From positions 1-64,000 of the forward strand of contig WQYQ01000015.1 in NCBI GenBank assembly GCA_009781175.1: a DNA stretch of 64,000 nucleotides, in the 5' to 3' direction. The stretch's first letter is position 1. Every line of letters begins with the position of its first letter. Below the pieces are notes generated by a model that saw only the letters and a list, made by a program, of their open reading frames with translations, was not told the origin of the DNA and ran no database searches. Position numbers and translations under genes: made by a program. Source of the DNA: Betaproteobacteria bacterium. GTDB lineage: Bacteria > Pseudomonadota > Gammaproteobacteria > Burkholderiales > Rhodocyclaceae. Shown one piece after another: positions 43,190 to 54,313 of the stretch.

Positions 43190-44208
43190 ATCGGCGGCTG
43201 CAACTCGGCCAGAGACCAACGCGGCCGCACGGCAAAGCGCCCGTCACGATGGCCTGGCTCGCCTGCGGCGAAGCGCAAACCCGCCGCAAGCGCGATCATT
43301 GCGCCGTTATCGGAGCAAAAACTCAGTTCGGGATAATGAACCCGATAACCGCGGCCTTGCGCCGCCTCATTCAAGCGTTCACGCAAACGCCGATTGGCGC
43401 CAACTCCGCCCGCGACAACCAGGCTTCGCATACCCGTCTGGCGCAACGCCGCCAAGGCTTTCGCAACCAGCACCTCGGTTACGGCTTCCTGAAACTCGGC
43501 TGCGAGATCGGCTTTTGCGTCGATTTGCCAATCCGGCGCACGCGTCGCGGTGAGCACCGCGGTTTTCAGCCCGCTGAAACTGAACTGCAAATCGCCGGAG
43601 TGCAACATCGGACGCGGCAGCTTGAAACGCCCCGGCGCGCCCTTTTCCGCCAAGACAGCTAAAGCAGGTCCGCCGGGATAGTCCAGCCCAAGCAATTTAG
43701 CGGTTTTATCGAAAGCCTCCCCCGCCGCATCGTCAACAGTTTCGCCCAGCAATTCATAGCGGCCAACGCCGGTCACACGCATCAACTGGGTATGCCCGCC
43801 AGAAACCAATAGCGCCACAAACGGAAAGCTCGGCGGGTCGGACGAGAGCAAAGGCGAAAGCAAATGCCCTTCGAGGTGATGAATCGGCAAAGCCGGAATA
43901 CCCAGGCCATAAGCATAAGCTTCGGCAAATGCGGCGCCGACCAGGAGCGCTCCCGCCAGGCCAGGCCCCGCCGTATAGCCGACACCGCCAAGCTCCTCCG
44001 CCGCGCACCCCGCCGCCGCAAGTGTCTCTCGCACCAGCGGAACGATGCGCCGAATATGATCGCGCGAGGCGAGTTCCGGCACCACGCCACCGTATTCCGC
44101 ATGCAAAGCGATCTGAGAATGTACGCGATGCGCCAACAATCCCTGTTCGGTGTCATAAAGGCCGACACCGGTTTCATCGCAGGAGGATTCGATACCAAGA
44201 ACAAGCAT
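43186..44208 (-). CDS. tsaD: tRNA threonylcarbamoyladenosine transferase TsaD
   Basis: [38 protein letters not shown]. Confidence 0.98.
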   Translation of the reverse strand: MLVLGIESSCDETGVGLYDTEQGLLAHRVHSQIALHAEYGGVVPELASRDHIRRIVPLVRETLAAAGCAAEELGGVGYTAGPGLAGALLVGAAFAEAYAYGLGIPALPIHHLEGHLLSPLLSSDPPSFPFVALLVSGGHTQLMRVTGVGRYELLGETVDDAAGEAFDKTAKLLGLDYPGGPALAVLAEKGAPGRFKLPRPMLHSGDLQFSFSGLKTAVLTATRAPDWQIDAKADLAAEFQEAVTEVLVAKALAALRQTGMRSLVVAGGVGANRRLRERLNEAAQGRGYRVHYPELSFCSDNGAMIALAAGLRFAAGEPGHRDGRFAVRPRWSLAELQPPI

Positions 44209-44265
44209 GGCGTCGAGTTTACCGTGACCGCGAGGCTTTCCGCACGACGAGCCGAAAATCCTTTT

Positions 44266-44332
44266 TTAGCGCAAGCTCCGCCATTCATGGCGAGGAAACC
44301 CCAGGTTCAGTTCGAGGCGACTTACAAAGGAC
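44266..44332. repeat. modular hairpin repeat, short copy C
   Basis: agcgcaagctccgccattcatggcgaggaaaccccaggttcag...; lacks the ggcgcc middle module. Confidence 0.5.
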
Positions 44333-44408
44333 TTGGAATTTTCACCCAATGCGGTTAGTATATATGGCTTCGCTAAAAGCCAACCTGAACAGATTTCCGA
44401 GGTTTCGA

Positions 44409-44621
44409 ATGCCGGGTATCCGCGTCAAAGAAAACGAGCCGTTTGAAGTCGCGATCCGTCGCTTCAAGCGCACAATTGAAAAAGCCGGTGTAATCACCGA
44501 ACTGCGTTCGCGCGAGTTCTACGAAAAGCCGACCGCCGAGCGCAAGCGCAAAAAAGCTGCCGCGGTCAAGCGTCTGCACAAACGCCTGCGCAGCCAGCAA
44601 CTGCCGCCGAAACTCTACTGA
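44409..44621 (+). CDS. rpsU: 30S ribosomal protein S21
   Basis: [55 protein letters not shown]. Confidence 0.97.
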   Translation: MPGIRVKENEPFEVAIRRFKRTIEKAGVITELRSREFYEKPTAERKRKKAAAVKRLHKRLRSQQLPPKLY

Positions 44622-44660
44622 TACGCCTGCCGGCCCGCCCGGCTGCGCGCCAGAACCATA

Positions 44661-44712
44661 AACGCCACGGAACGCGCCCGAAGTCGGGATCGCGTTCCGT
44701 GGCGTTTTCAAT
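44661..44712 (+). terminator. strong hairpin between rpsU and yqeY
   Basis: aacgccacggaacgcg...cgcgttccgtggcgttttc. Confidence 0.75.
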
Positions 44713-44740
44713 CCCTTTGCGAGTCTTTGAGGAATCGATC

Positions 44741-45187
44741 ATGACGCTCAAGCTGCGAATCACCGACGACATGAAAGCCGCCATGCGCGCCAAGGAAAGC
44801 GCTCGTCTTGGCGCGCTGCGTCTATTGCTTGCTGCAATCAAGCAGCGCGAAGTCGATGAGCGGATCGAGCTGGACGATGCGGCGATACTGAGCGTGATTG
44901 AAAAACAAATCAAACAGCGGCGCGATTCAGTCAGCCAGTACGAAAAGGCCAAGCGCGAGGATCTGGCTTCCGTGGAACGCTTCGAAATCGAAGTCCTGTC
45001 CGCTTACATGCCCGCCCAGCTCAACGAGGCGGAAATTGATACGGCAATCGACGCGGCCTTGGCGGAAACCGGCGCCACCGGCCCGGCCGCCATGGGTAAG
45101 GCAATGGGTCTGCTTAAAACCCGCCTGGCCGGCCGCGCGGATATGTCGATGGTTTCCACACGTCTGAAAACCCGCCTTGCCAGCTAA
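44741..45187 (+). CDS. yqeY: GatB/YqeY domain-containing protein
   Basis: MTLKLRITDDMKAAMRAKESARLGALRLLLAAIKQREVDER. Confidence 0.95.
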   Translation: MTLKLRITDDMKAAMRAKESARLGALRLLLAAIKQREVDERIELDDAAILSVIEKQIKQRRDSVSQYEKAKREDLASVERFEIEVLSAYMPAQLNEAEIDTAIDAALAETGATGPAAMGKAMGLLKTRLAGRADMSMVSTRLKTRLAS

Positions 45188-45297
45188 CTAGCACGAATCG
45201 CGATGCGCTGAGCAAATTCAGACGCAAGCGCGGCGAGCGTTTCTATAATGATTGAGTCTGGCCGCCAACAGACAACAGCGCGGCCGTCTTATATCCC

Positions 45298-47100
45298 ATG
45301 ATTCCTCAAGCCTTCATCCAGGATCTCGTTGCGCGAGTCGACATCGTTGAACTGATTCAACGCTATGTGCCGCTCAAAAAGGCCGGTGCGAATTACGCCG
45401 CCTGCTGCCCGTTCCACAACGAAAAATCCCCCTCCTTCACCGTCAGCCCAAGCAAACAGTTCTATCACTGCTTCGGCTGCGGCGCCCACGGCACGGCGAT
45501 CGGTTTTCTTATGGAATACGCCGGCCTGGGCTTTGTCGACGCGGTAGAGGATCTTGCCCACCAGTTCGGGCTTGAAGTTCCCAACGAAGGGCCGCGGTTC
45601 GACGGCGCCTCGCATACGCAGCAGCGTTCACTGATCGATTTGATGAGCAGCGCCGCCCGCTTTTATCGGGACCAACTCAAACAAAGCCCCAAGGCGATCG
45701 ATTACCTGAAGCGCCGCGGGCTGACAGGCGAAATTACCGCTCTCTTTGGAATTGGCTATGCGCCGGACGCCTGGCAAAGCCTTGAGCAGGTTTTCTCCAA
45801 ATACGACGATCCGGCGCTCGTCGAAGCGGGCCTCGTCGTCACCAACGACACCGGGCGCCGCTACGATCGTTTCCGCGACCGGATCATGTTTCCGATCCAG
45901 GATCAACGCGGCAACGTCATCGCATTCGGCGGGCGGATTCTCGACAGCGGCGAACCCAAGTACCTGAATTCGCCCGAAACCCCACTCTTCGAAAAAGGCC
46001 GCGAACTCTACGGTTTGCCGCAGGCGCGCGTCGGCATCCGAGAGACCGACACGGTCATCGTCGTCGAAGGCTACATGGATGTCGTCGCGCTTGCGCAATT
46101 TGGCGTTGGCAATGCCGTTGCCACGCTCGGCACCGCGACCACGCCAACTCATGTGCAAAAGCTGCTGCGCCAAGCCAATCGGCTCGTTTTCTGCTTCGAC
46201 GGCGACAAGGCGGGCCGCAAGGCCGCGCACCGCGCGCTCGAAGCGGCGCTGCCGCATCTGGCCGACGATAAAAACGTCAGCTTCCTTTTCCTGCCCGAGG
46301 AACACGACCCCGACAGTTTCGTCCGCGAACGCGGCGCGGAGGCTTTTCAGGCCGCGGCGCAAGACGCGACGCAGCTCGGCCGCTTTCTGTTCGACACCCT
46401 GATCGAAGACTGCGACCTGATCAGCGCGGAAGGACGCGCCCGGCTGATCCACCTCGCCAAGGACTACATTCCCAAGATTGGCGCGCCCAATCTGCGCGTG
46501 CAGCTCGTGCGCGAACTCGCTCAAGCCTCACACGTCAGCCCGGAAGAAGCCGCGCAAGGCTTGGGCCTAGCCATCGCAAAACCATCACGCGGCGGGTCGA
46601 ACCGTTTCGGCGAGCGCAAACCGCCGCCTCCGCTGCCGCGCGCGGCGGTGACACCGCTCGAACGCAAGCTGCTGCGCGTATTGCTGGCCAAACCAGATCT
46701 CAGCGGCAAACTGCCGCTCAGTCTGCTCAGCGCCTTGCCCGATAACCCGGAGCGCGCGGCTTTGATCGCCGTGGTCGATGCGGGTGAAGACGGCACGCTG
46801 ATTGGCGCACCGCTCGGCGCCTGGCTCGAACACTTCCGCGGCAATCCGCATGAAAACGCTATCGCGCTCGCGCTGCGCTCACTCGAAGAAGGCTTTGTCG
46901 ACGCGGAGCAAATCGACCAGATCTTCCAGGACACCCTCACCGAACTGGAACTCGGACAAACCTCCGCCGAGATCAGCCGGCTATGCGCCAACCCGCGCGA
47001 TCTGCAAAGCGAAGCCGCCAAAGAAAAACTACGCGAGCTGTTTGAAAAACGCGTGCTTCTTGAGAAAAAACAGAAACTTAGGTCTGGACAGTCCGTCTAA
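45298..47100 (+). CDS. dnaG: DNA primase
   Basis: CCPFHNEKSPSFTVSPSKQFYHCFGCGAHG zinc finger, VVEGYMDVVAL TOPRIM. Confidence 0.98.
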   Translation: MIPQAFIQDLVARVDIVELIQRYVPLKKAGANYAACCPFHNEKSPSFTVSPSKQFYHCFGCGAHGTAIGFLMEYAGLGFVDAVEDLAHQFGLEVPNEGPRFDGASHTQQRSLIDLMSSAARFYRDQLKQSPKAIDYLKRRGLTGEITALFGIGYAPDAWQSLEQVFSKYDDPALVEAGLVVTNDTGRRYDRFRDRIMFPIQDQRGNVIAFGGRILDSGEPKYLNSPETPLFEKGRELYGLPQARVGIRETDTVIVVEGYMDVVALAQFGVGNAVATLGTATTPTHVQKLLRQANRLVFCFDGDKAGRKAAHRALEAALPHLADDKNVSFLFLPEEHDPDSFVRERGAEAFQAAAQDATQLGRFLFDTLIEDCDLISAEGRARLIHLAKDYIPKIGAPNLRVQLVRELAQASHVSPEEAAQGLGLAIAKPSRGGSNRFGERKPPPPLPRAAVTPLERKLLRVLLAKPDLSGKLPLSLLSALPDNPERAALIAVVDAGEDGTLIGAPLGAWLEHFRGNPHENAIALALRSLEEGFVDAEQIDQIFQDTLTELELGQTSAEISRLCANPRDLQSEAAKEKLRELFEKRVLLEKKQKLRSGQSV

Positions 47101-47148
47101 ATCAAAGTTATCATTCTAGGTTTTCGCGACCTTTTCTCTGAGGATTTC

Positions 47149-49110
47149 ATGGCAGCCAAGAAAGAAGCCAACGCCCGCAAAGACTCGCCCAAGGGCAAGT
47201 CCGCCAAGGCCAGGGAAAGGGAAGCAGCGCTCGCTCAAACCCCTGAGCAGCCCGCCGACGCCGAAGCGCGCCGCACCCGCTTGAAAAACCTCATTGCGCT
47301 GGGCAAAGAGCGCGGCTACCTGACCTACGCGGAAGTCAATGACCACCTGCCGGACGATATGGTCGACGCGGAGCAGATCGAATCGATCATCTCCACCTTC
47401 GGCGATATGGGCATTCAAGTCTATGACGAAGCCCCCGCAGCCGAAGAACTACTGATTTCCGATAACGTTCCGCCCGTCGTCGATGACGAAGCGGCGCAGG
47501 AAGAAGCGGAACAGGCGCTGTCGACCGCCGATTCCGAATTCGGCCGCACGACCGACCCGGTGCGCATGTACATGCGCGAAATGGGCACCGTCGAACTGCT
47601 CACGCGCGAAGGCGAAATTGAGATCGCCAAGCGCATCGAAGATGGCCTCAAGCACATGGTGCATGCGATCTCCGCCTGCCCGACGACGATTGCCGACATC
47701 CTCGAAACGATCGACAAGATCGCCAAGGACGAAATGCGCATCGACGAACTCGTCGACGGCCTCATCGATCCGAATGCGCCGGAAGAAGAACCCGAAGCGC
47801 TCGCTGCGGACAGCGATGATGTCGAATTGGAAGACGAGGAAGGCGACGAGGACGAAGAGGACGACGGCAGCGCCAAGGTCAGCGCATCCTTGCTGCAATT
47901 GAAAACCGACGCGCTGGAGCGTTTCGCCGTCATCCGCGATCTGTACGGCAAGATGATGCCCGCGCTGAGCAAGCGCGGCTCGGCCGACAAGACCTACATT
48001 AAGATTCAAAACCAGATCAGCGCCGAGTTGATGAATATCCGCTTCACGGCGCGCGCGATCGAACGCCTATGCGACTCGGTGCGCCACATGGTCGAGAACG
48101 TGCGCAAGCACGAACGCAAGATCCTCGATCTATGCGTCGACCGCGCCGGCATGCAGCGCCTGCACTTCATCAAGGTATTCCCTGGCCACGAAACGAATCT
48201 GGATTGGCTCAAGAGCGAAATCGGCGCCAACGCGAGCTATTCCGCCACGCTGATCCGCCTGCAGCCGGCCATCCTCGAAGAACAGCAAAAGCTGCTCGAA
48301 CTACAGGAACGCATCGTCATTTCGCTCAAAGAACTCAAAGACATCAACAAACAGATGTCGACGGGAGAAGCCAAGATGCGCCGCGCTAAGCGCGAGATGA
48401 CGGAAGCCAACCTACGTCTCGTGATCTCGATCGCCAAGAAATACACCAATCGCGGCCTGCAATTCCTCGACTTGATCCAGGAAGGCAACATCGGTCTGAT
48501 GAAGGCAGTCGACAAGTTTGAATATCGCCGCGGCTACAAATTCTCGACCTATGCGACATGGTGGATTCGCCAGGCCATCACACGCTCGATCGCCGACCAG
48601 GCGCGCACGATCCGCATCCCGGTGCATATGATCGAAACGATCAACAAGATGAACCGCATCTCACGCCAGATTTTGCAGGAAACCGGCATCGAGCCCGATC
48701 CGGCGACGCTTGCGATCAAGATGGAAATGCCCGAGGACAAGATCCGCAAAATCATGAAAATCTCGAAAGAGCCGATCTCGATGGAAACACCGATCGGCGA
48801 CGACGACGATTCGCATCTCGGCGACTTCATCGAGGACAGCGCAACCGTGGCGCCCGCCGACGCGGCCGAGTACTCCGGCCTGCGCGACGCGACCTCGGAA
48901 GTGCTCGATAGCCTCACGCCGCGCGAAGCCAAAGTTCTGCGCATGCGCTTCGGCATCGAAATGAACACCGACCACACGCTTGAAGAAGTCGGCAAACAAT
49001 TCGATGTCACACGCGAACGGATTCGTCAGATCGAGGCCAAGGCGCTGCGCAAGTTGCGCCATCCGTCGCGTTCCGACAAGCTCCGCAGCTTCCTCGACGG
49101 TGAGGGCTGA
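47149..49110 (+). CDS. rpoD: RNA polymerase sigma factor RpoD
   Basis: [79 protein letters not shown]. Confidence 0.99.
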   Translation: MAAKKEANARKDSPKGKSAKAREREAALAQTPEQPADAEARRTRLKNLIALGKERGYLTYAEVNDHLPDDMVDAEQIESIISTFGDMGIQVYDEAPAAEELLISDNVPPVVDDEAAQEEAEQALSTADSEFGRTTDPVRMYMREMGTVELLTREGEIEIAKRIEDGLKHMVHAISACPTTIADILETIDKIAKDEMRIDELVDGLIDPNAPEEEPEALAADSDDVELEDEEGDEDEEDDGSAKVSASLLQLKTDALERFAVIRDLYGKMMPALSKRGSADKTYIKIQNQISAELMNIRFTARAIERLCDSVRHMVENVRKHERKILDLCVDRAGMQRLHFIKVFPGHETNLDWLKSEIGANASYSATLIRLQPAILEEQQKLLELQERIVISLKELKDINKQMSTGEAKMRRAKREMTEANLRLVISIAKKYTNRGLQFLDLIQEGNIGLMKAVDKFEYRRGYKFSTYATWWIRQAITRSIADQARTIRIPVHMIETINKMNRISRQILQETGIEPDPATLAIKMEMPEDKIRKIMKISKEPISMETPIGDDDDSHLGDFIEDSATVAPADAAEYSGLRDATSEVLDSLTPREAKVLRMRFGIEMNTDHTLEEVGKQFDVTRERIRQIEAKALRKLRHPSRSDKLRSFLDGEG

Positions 49111-49143
49111 TCCCGCTTCAACGGGCTGCCGCGCAGCCTGTCA

Positions 49144-49222
<79 letters not shown>

Positions 49223-49237
49223 AAATTATCAGTAAAA

Positions 49238-49276
49238 ACAAGGGGTTGTGTTTTCACACAACCCCTTGTTCTTTTA
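49238..49276. terminator. rho-independent terminator
   Basis: acaaggggttgtgt-tttc-acacaaccccttgt followed by tctttt. Confidence 0.85.
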
Positions 49277-49292
49277 AAATGACAACAAGACG

Positions 49293-49617
49293 TCAACGCT
49301 TTTCAAGCTCGGCGAGCGGATTCAGAACTCGGGCCTCTTGAAGATGTTCTGGTGCCAGATGAGCGTATCGCATGGTCGTTGTCAAAGAGGCATGACCAAG
49401 GATTCGCTGTAAGGTGAGGATATTCCCACCGTTCATCATGAAGTGCGATGCGAACGTGTGGCGCAATACGTGGGTGAGCTGGCCATCGGGAAGTTCAATT
49501 TCAGTCGCGGTAATGGCCTTTCGGAAGGTGTGGTAGCAGTTCATGAACAAAGCGTCTCCTCGACTCTTTGCGTGCTGCTCCAGATTTGTTTGTAGTTCCA
49601 GTGTGATTGGCACACTG
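49293..49617 (-). pseudogene. truncated phage-type tyrosine integrase (C-terminal catalytic part only)
   Basis: QLTHVLRHTFASHFMMNGGNILTLQRILGHASLTTTMRYAHLAPEHL; N-terminus lost at the IS256 left end. Confidence 0.85.
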
Positions 49618-50981
49618 GGACCTGTCATTAATTTCGTGTTCAAGGCATATCATTTTCCGCAGGAGAAAATATGCCTCGCAAACCGAAGACTCCACCGGCA
49701 GAGCTGCCGACGATTCCCGCCGAACTGCTTGAACAGTTCGGCAGCGGCCCGATGACGGCCGAAGCCATCCATGCAGCAACACTCGCCCTGAAGAAGGCGT
49801 TGATTGAGCGGGCACTAAGCGGCGAAATGAATCATCATTTGGGCTACCCGTCGGGCGCAACCAAACCTGCTGCCGTCACCAACCAGCGTAACGGCAGAGG
49901 CGCCAAAACGGTTCTGACCGAAGACGGTCCGAGTCGTATCGAGGTGCCGCGCGACCGCGATGGCAGCTTCGAGCCGTTGCGGATTCCCAAACACGAACGA
50001 CGCTTCACGGGGTTTGACCCGCAGGGCGTCGAAGACACGACAAGATTGTTGCCCTGTACGCCCGGGGTATGACCGTGCGCGAGATCCAGGGTTTCCTGCT
50101 GGAGCAATACGGCACGGAAGTCTCACCCGAATTCATCAGCTCGGTCACCAATGAGGTGATGAGCGAAATGACCGCCTGGCAGGCTCGGCCACTCGAACCG
50201 ATGTATCCGGTCGTGTTCTTCGACGCGCTGCACGTCAAGATTCGCGAAGAGGCCGTGGTACGCAACAAGGCCGTCTATCTGGCGCTGGGCGTACTGCCCG
50301 ACGGCACGCGCGACATTCTGGGTCTGTGGATCGAGAACACAGAAGGCGCCAAGTTCTGGATGAAGGTGTTCAACGATCTGAAGACGCGAGGCATCAATGA
50401 CATCCTGATCGCCGTTACCGACGGTCTCAAGGGCATGCCCGAGGCGCTCGCGGCCGTGTTCCCGGCGACCACGTTGCAGACTTGTATCGTGCATCTGATC
50501 CGTAACAGCCTCAATTATGCGAGTTGGAAAGATCGTAAATCACTGGCCGCCGCGATTCGCCCAATCTATATCGCCCCGAGCGCGGAGGCTGCCCAGGTCG
50601 AGCTGGATATGTTTGCTCAAGGCCCGTGGGGTCAGAAATTTCCGCCGGTCAGTGCCGCGTGGCGCAACGCCTGGGATCGCGTGATTCCATTCTTTGCGTT
50701 TCCGCCGGCTGTGCGCAAGGTGATTTACACCACAAACGCCATTGAGAATATCAACTCGCAGCTACGTAAGATCATCAAAACCCGAGGTCACTTCCCGAGC
50801 GACGAGGCCGCGACGAAACTTATCTGGCTGGCGCTGCGTAACATCACGGCCGATTAGGGGCGTGCCGCCCCTGACTGGAAGACGGCGATGAATCAATTCG
50901 CTATCCTTTACGCGGATCGATTCGTTCGGCCATCCGTATGAATCTCTACCCCGCCTTGAGCACGAAAATTTTGACAACCCC
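49617..50981 (+). mobile_element. IS256-family insertion sequence
   Basis: Terminal repeats gggacctgtcattaatttcgtgttcaa (left) and ttgagcacgaaaattttgacaacccc (right, inverted) around an IS256-type transposase. Confidence 0.85.
49671..50941 (+). pseudogene. IS256-family transposase, frameshifted near 50019-50038 and with internal TAG at 50855
   Basis: ORFs 49671-50072 and 50069-50857 are two parts of one transposase; reading continues GRAAPDWKTAMNQFAILYADRFVRPSV to a stop at 50941. Confidence 0.88.
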
Positions 50982-50997
50982 CAGGCGCGCCGCTCAC

Positions 50998-51204
50998 GAG
51001 CCTGTTTAGAATCTGCTCAGTTGCCACACTTGCAGCAAGATTATGAATAGATTCCAAGCCTTCCCGCCTCCGCGCCCGTAACCCATGGTCATTCTGCGCA
51101 AAGTCGCAGCATGACCGCGTATCGAGCGCGCGCGAGACAAACCTTATGGGCGCGAAGAAGCCCCAATTACAACAGCCTCTCGCTACAGATTCCAAACAGG
51201 TTTT
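50998..51204. repeat. degenerate composite of the MITE-like ends and the modular repeat (copy E)
   Basis: gagcctgtttagaatctg..., cttgcagcaagattatgaatagattcc, cgagcgcgcgcgagacaaaccttatgggcgcgaagaagcccc, ctctcgctacagattccaaacaggt. Confidence 0.55.
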
Positions 51205-51374
51205 CTGGCGTATCCGCCTTGCCTGAGTAGATGAAGGCACTCTCACTTTTATTGAGACAAAACCTCTTCAGCCGCTTCATCCCGGATATAGACTTGTCAG
51301 CCATACTCAAAGCCCGGCGTTGCTTGTTGCCGGCATCGCTTGAACACCGCATTGCGCCAGAAGGAGCGGTTGGA

Positions 51375-54305
51375 GTGTCGAATAACAACGCAAGAACGGT
51401 CTCAATACCGAAATATCGCTTCGGACTGCGCGGCTTGGTTGGCCTTCTGCTCTTCTCGGTCGTTCTGCTGGCCGGATTGACGCTTGTGACGATCGGTTAC
51501 TGGATGATCTCGAAGATGGAAGAGACCACGGCCAACGAACAAGTCGTGAGCATCCAAAATACGGTCAAACAGAAAATCGAGTATTCGACACGCAGATCCG
51601 TCAGGCCTTTCGTGCACGCCCTCGCGCAAGGAATCCTGCCCGAATCCTGGACGCTGGAGGACAGACTTCAGAAGCTGCCGCTTGCGCACTCCATCCTGGA
51701 ACAGTCGCCGGTCACCATGGATATCCTCGTCGGTTACGCCAACGGCGACTTCTTCCTGGTCCGCACGCTCGCCTCGGACGAAGACCGCGCTTTCTACAAC
51801 GCGCCTTCCGGCAGTCACTACGTGGTCTCAAGCTCCGAACACCGTTTCTCCCCGGCAAAGTTCACCCAATTGTTCTACGACAAAAACTTGAACCTGCTGA
51901 CAAGCAGAGCAGGCGGACCACGGAACTACGATCCGCGCAAAAGAAACTGGTATACCTCCGCGATGCGGACGAACGAACTGGTGGAGTCCGGGCCGCTGAT
52001 GTTCGACGTCATGCCGGTCGCCGGCATGTTCTACGCCCAAAAAACCAGTAATGGCAAGGCCGTCATCGCAATCACGGTCGACCTCCTCGAAGTCTCGAAC
52101 TACCTCGCGGAAACGCTGCCGACGCCGGGCTCGAAGCTTGCATTGCTCAGGCCCGACGGCACCTTGATCGCCAGCGCCAACAGCTCCCACAGAAATGGTG
52201 CGGCGCGGCGCGATGTCATCCAGACGCGCGCGGACCTCCCGCCAAGCCTGAAAGCAGGAGTACAAGCCTATCTCGACGGTGCGCGGCGGAGTTTCAATTA
52301 TCGCGACCTTGCAGGCCGGTCCTGGGCGATATCGACCGAGGAATTCGCATTGACCGGCAAGCCCACGGTGGTCACGGTCCTCGCGATTCCACTCGACGAG
52401 CTGCCCCATTCCGCGCTCGATTACCTGCGCTACGCAATAATCGGAATGGGTTGCCTCCTGCTCATCGTCGGCGCGCTCCAGTTCATCGTCACGCGCAGCA
52501 TCACACGACCCCTGCGCGCCCTGGCCCGCTCGATGCACGACACCAAATGGGGCGATGCCAAGGAAGCCGCCAGGTATGATTCCAACCTGGCCGAAATCAG
52601 TGCGCTAAGTGACGGCATCCGGCACATGAAAAGCGACCTGGGCAAGCTTCTCTCGATCGCCGAGACGATCAACGCCGAATCTGATTTCGGGATATTGCTC
52701 GGACGCATCCTGCAAGAAACGCTGGCCGTCACGCAGGTCGACGGTGGCATGATCTTTCTACTCGACAGCTACGGAGCCGCGTTCTCCGAAGGATGCATTT
52801 GCTGGACGCACGACACCGGCAGCGCGCGCATCTTGCGCATGGAGGATGTGCCGCAGGAGACGCAAGAAACCGGGATCAAGAAGCTCCTGCGCAGCAAACT
52901 CACGCAGATCAGCATTGCCCGCGACACGCATCAGGGACTGGCCGAATACCTTGCCCCGGGGTTTGACGATCCCACGGTGGAGCGCATCGACATGATTTGT
53001 GTGCCCCTGCACAACCAGGAGCGCGAGCAACTCGGCGTGCTCGCCCTGTTCAGAGCGATAAAACCCGCCGCGCAGACCTTCCAACCGCAGCAGATCGCTT
53101 TCATCGAAGCGCTTGCGAACACCACCGCGGTCGCGCTGGAAAAGCAGAGCCTGATCAAGGCCCAGATCAAGATGCGCGACACATCGGTCCGCATTATCGC
53201 CGAGGCGATCGACGCGAAATCGCCCTACACCGGCGGACACTGCCATCGCGTACCGATCATCTTCCAAATGTTCCTCGAAGCCGCGTGCACTACGAGCGAA
53301 GGGCCACTCAAGGATTTCACGCTCGATGCCGGCGGCTGGGAAGAATCCCGGCTCGCCGCGTGGCTGCACGACTGGGGCAAGGTCGGAACACCCGAATACA
53401 TCGTCGACAAGGCCACCAAGCTCGAAACCAAGTACGACCGCATCCACGAAATCCGCACGCGCTTCGAAGTGCTCAAACGCGATGCCGAGATCGCGGCATT
53501 GCGCGCGATTCTCGCCGGTGCCGACGCGCAGGCCGAATTCGAAAAACTCGCTGAAACATGGGCCGGCCTCGATGACGACTTCGCCTTCGTCGCCTCATGC
53601 AACACCGGCACCGAATACCTCAACGACGCCGCGATCGCCCGGCTCAGGTCGATTGCCGGCCGCACCTGGCAGCGCACGCTCGACAAACGGTTCGGTCTCG
53701 CGCGCGAAGAGCTGGCCCGCATCGCCCATACGCCCAACGCACCACTGCCCGTCACCGAACAATTGTTGATGGACCGCCCCGAACATTTGATCGAGCGCGG
53801 ACCGGGGGACAAAATCCCGGCCAACAACCCCAAGGGCTTCAAACTCCATACACCGCCTTACCTCTACAACCTCGGCGAGCTTTACAACCTCAGCGTGCGC
53901 CGCGGCACCTTGACCGAGGAAGACCGCTACAAGATCAACGACCACATCACCCAAACCATCAATATGCTCGAAGCGCTGCCGCTGCCGAAGGAGCTGCGCA
54001 ATGTGCCGGAAATCGCCGGCGCGCATCACGAGCGGGTCGACGGCAAAGGCTATCCGCGTGGCCTCGTGCGTGAGCAGATGAGCTGGCGCGCGCGCATGCT
54101 GGCGATCGCCGACATCTTCGAAGCGTTGACCGCGGCCGACCGGCCATATAAACCGAGCAAACCGCTCAGCGAAGCGCTCGCGATCATGGCGCAGATGAAA
54201 GCGGAAGGCCACATCGACCCGGACCTCTACGACCTCTTCCTCGCCGCCGGCATCCCGCAGCGCTACGCCAAGCAACATCTGCCCCCTGGACAAAACGACC
54301 TTTAG
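51375..54305 (+). CDS. membrane sensor HD-GYP-type phosphohydrolase (Cache-like sensor, HAMP, GAF, split HD-GYP)
   Basis: Two TM segments, VTRSITRPLRALARSM HAMP, GAF-like, LAAWLHDWGKVGTPEYI and HHERVDGKGYPRGL; GTG at 51375 with aaggag. Confidence 0.85.
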   Translation: MSNNNARTVSIPKYRFGLRGLVGLLLFSVVLLAGLTLVTIGYWMISKMEETTANEQVVSIQNTVKQKIEYSTRRSVRPFVHALAQGILPESWTLEDRLQKLPLAHSILEQSPVTMDILVGYANGDFFLVRTLASDEDRAFYNAPSGSHYVVSSSEHRFSPAKFTQLFYDKNLNLLTSRAGGPRNYDPRKRNWYTSAMRTNELVESGPLMFDVMPVAGMFYAQKTSNGKAVIAITVDLLEVSNYLAETLPTPGSKLALLRPDGTLIASANSSHRNGAARRDVIQTRADLPPSLKAGVQAYLDGARRSFNYRDLAGRSWAISTEEFALTGKPTVVTVLAIPLDELPHSALDYLRYAIIGMGCLLLIVGALQFIVTRSITRPLRALARSMHDTKWGDAKEAARYDSNLAEISALSDGIRHMKSDLGKLLSIAETINAESDFGILLGRILQETLAVTQVDGGMIFLLDSYGAAFSEGCICWTHDTGSARILRMEDVPQETQETGIKKLLRSKLTQISIARDTHQGLAEYLAPGFDDPTVERIDMICVPLHNQEREQLGVLALFRAIKPAAQTFQPQQIAFIEALANTTAVALEKQSLIKAQIKMRDTSVRIIAEAIDAKSPYTGGHCHRVPIIFQMFLEAACTTSEGPLKDFTLDAGGWEESRLAAWLHDWGKVGTPEYIVDKATKLETKYDRIHEIRTRFEVLKRDAEIAALRAILAGADAQAEFEKLAETWAGLDDDFAFVASCNTGTEYLNDAAIARLRSIAGRTWQRTLDKRFGLAREELARIAHTPNAPLPVTEQLLMDRPEHLIERGPGDKIPANNPKGFKLHTPPYLYNLGELYNLSVRRGTLTEEDRYKINDHITQTINMLEALPLPKELRNVPEIAGAHHERVDGKGYPRGLVREQMSWRARMLAIADIFEALTAADRPYKPSKPLSEALAIMAQMKAEGHIDPDLYDLFLAAGIPQRYAKQHLPPGQNDL

Positions 54306-54313
54306 AAAACGCA

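Noticed and set aside
47770-47880. Acidic low-complexity stretch in rpoD
   Set aside because: Acidic linker in the non-conserved region of primary sigma factors is common; the ORF is continuous
50019-50072. Programmed ribosomal frameshift between the two IS256 ORFs
   Set aside because: No slippery heptamer seen, and the join needs a 20-nt skip; a second lesion (TAG at 50855) supports simple decay
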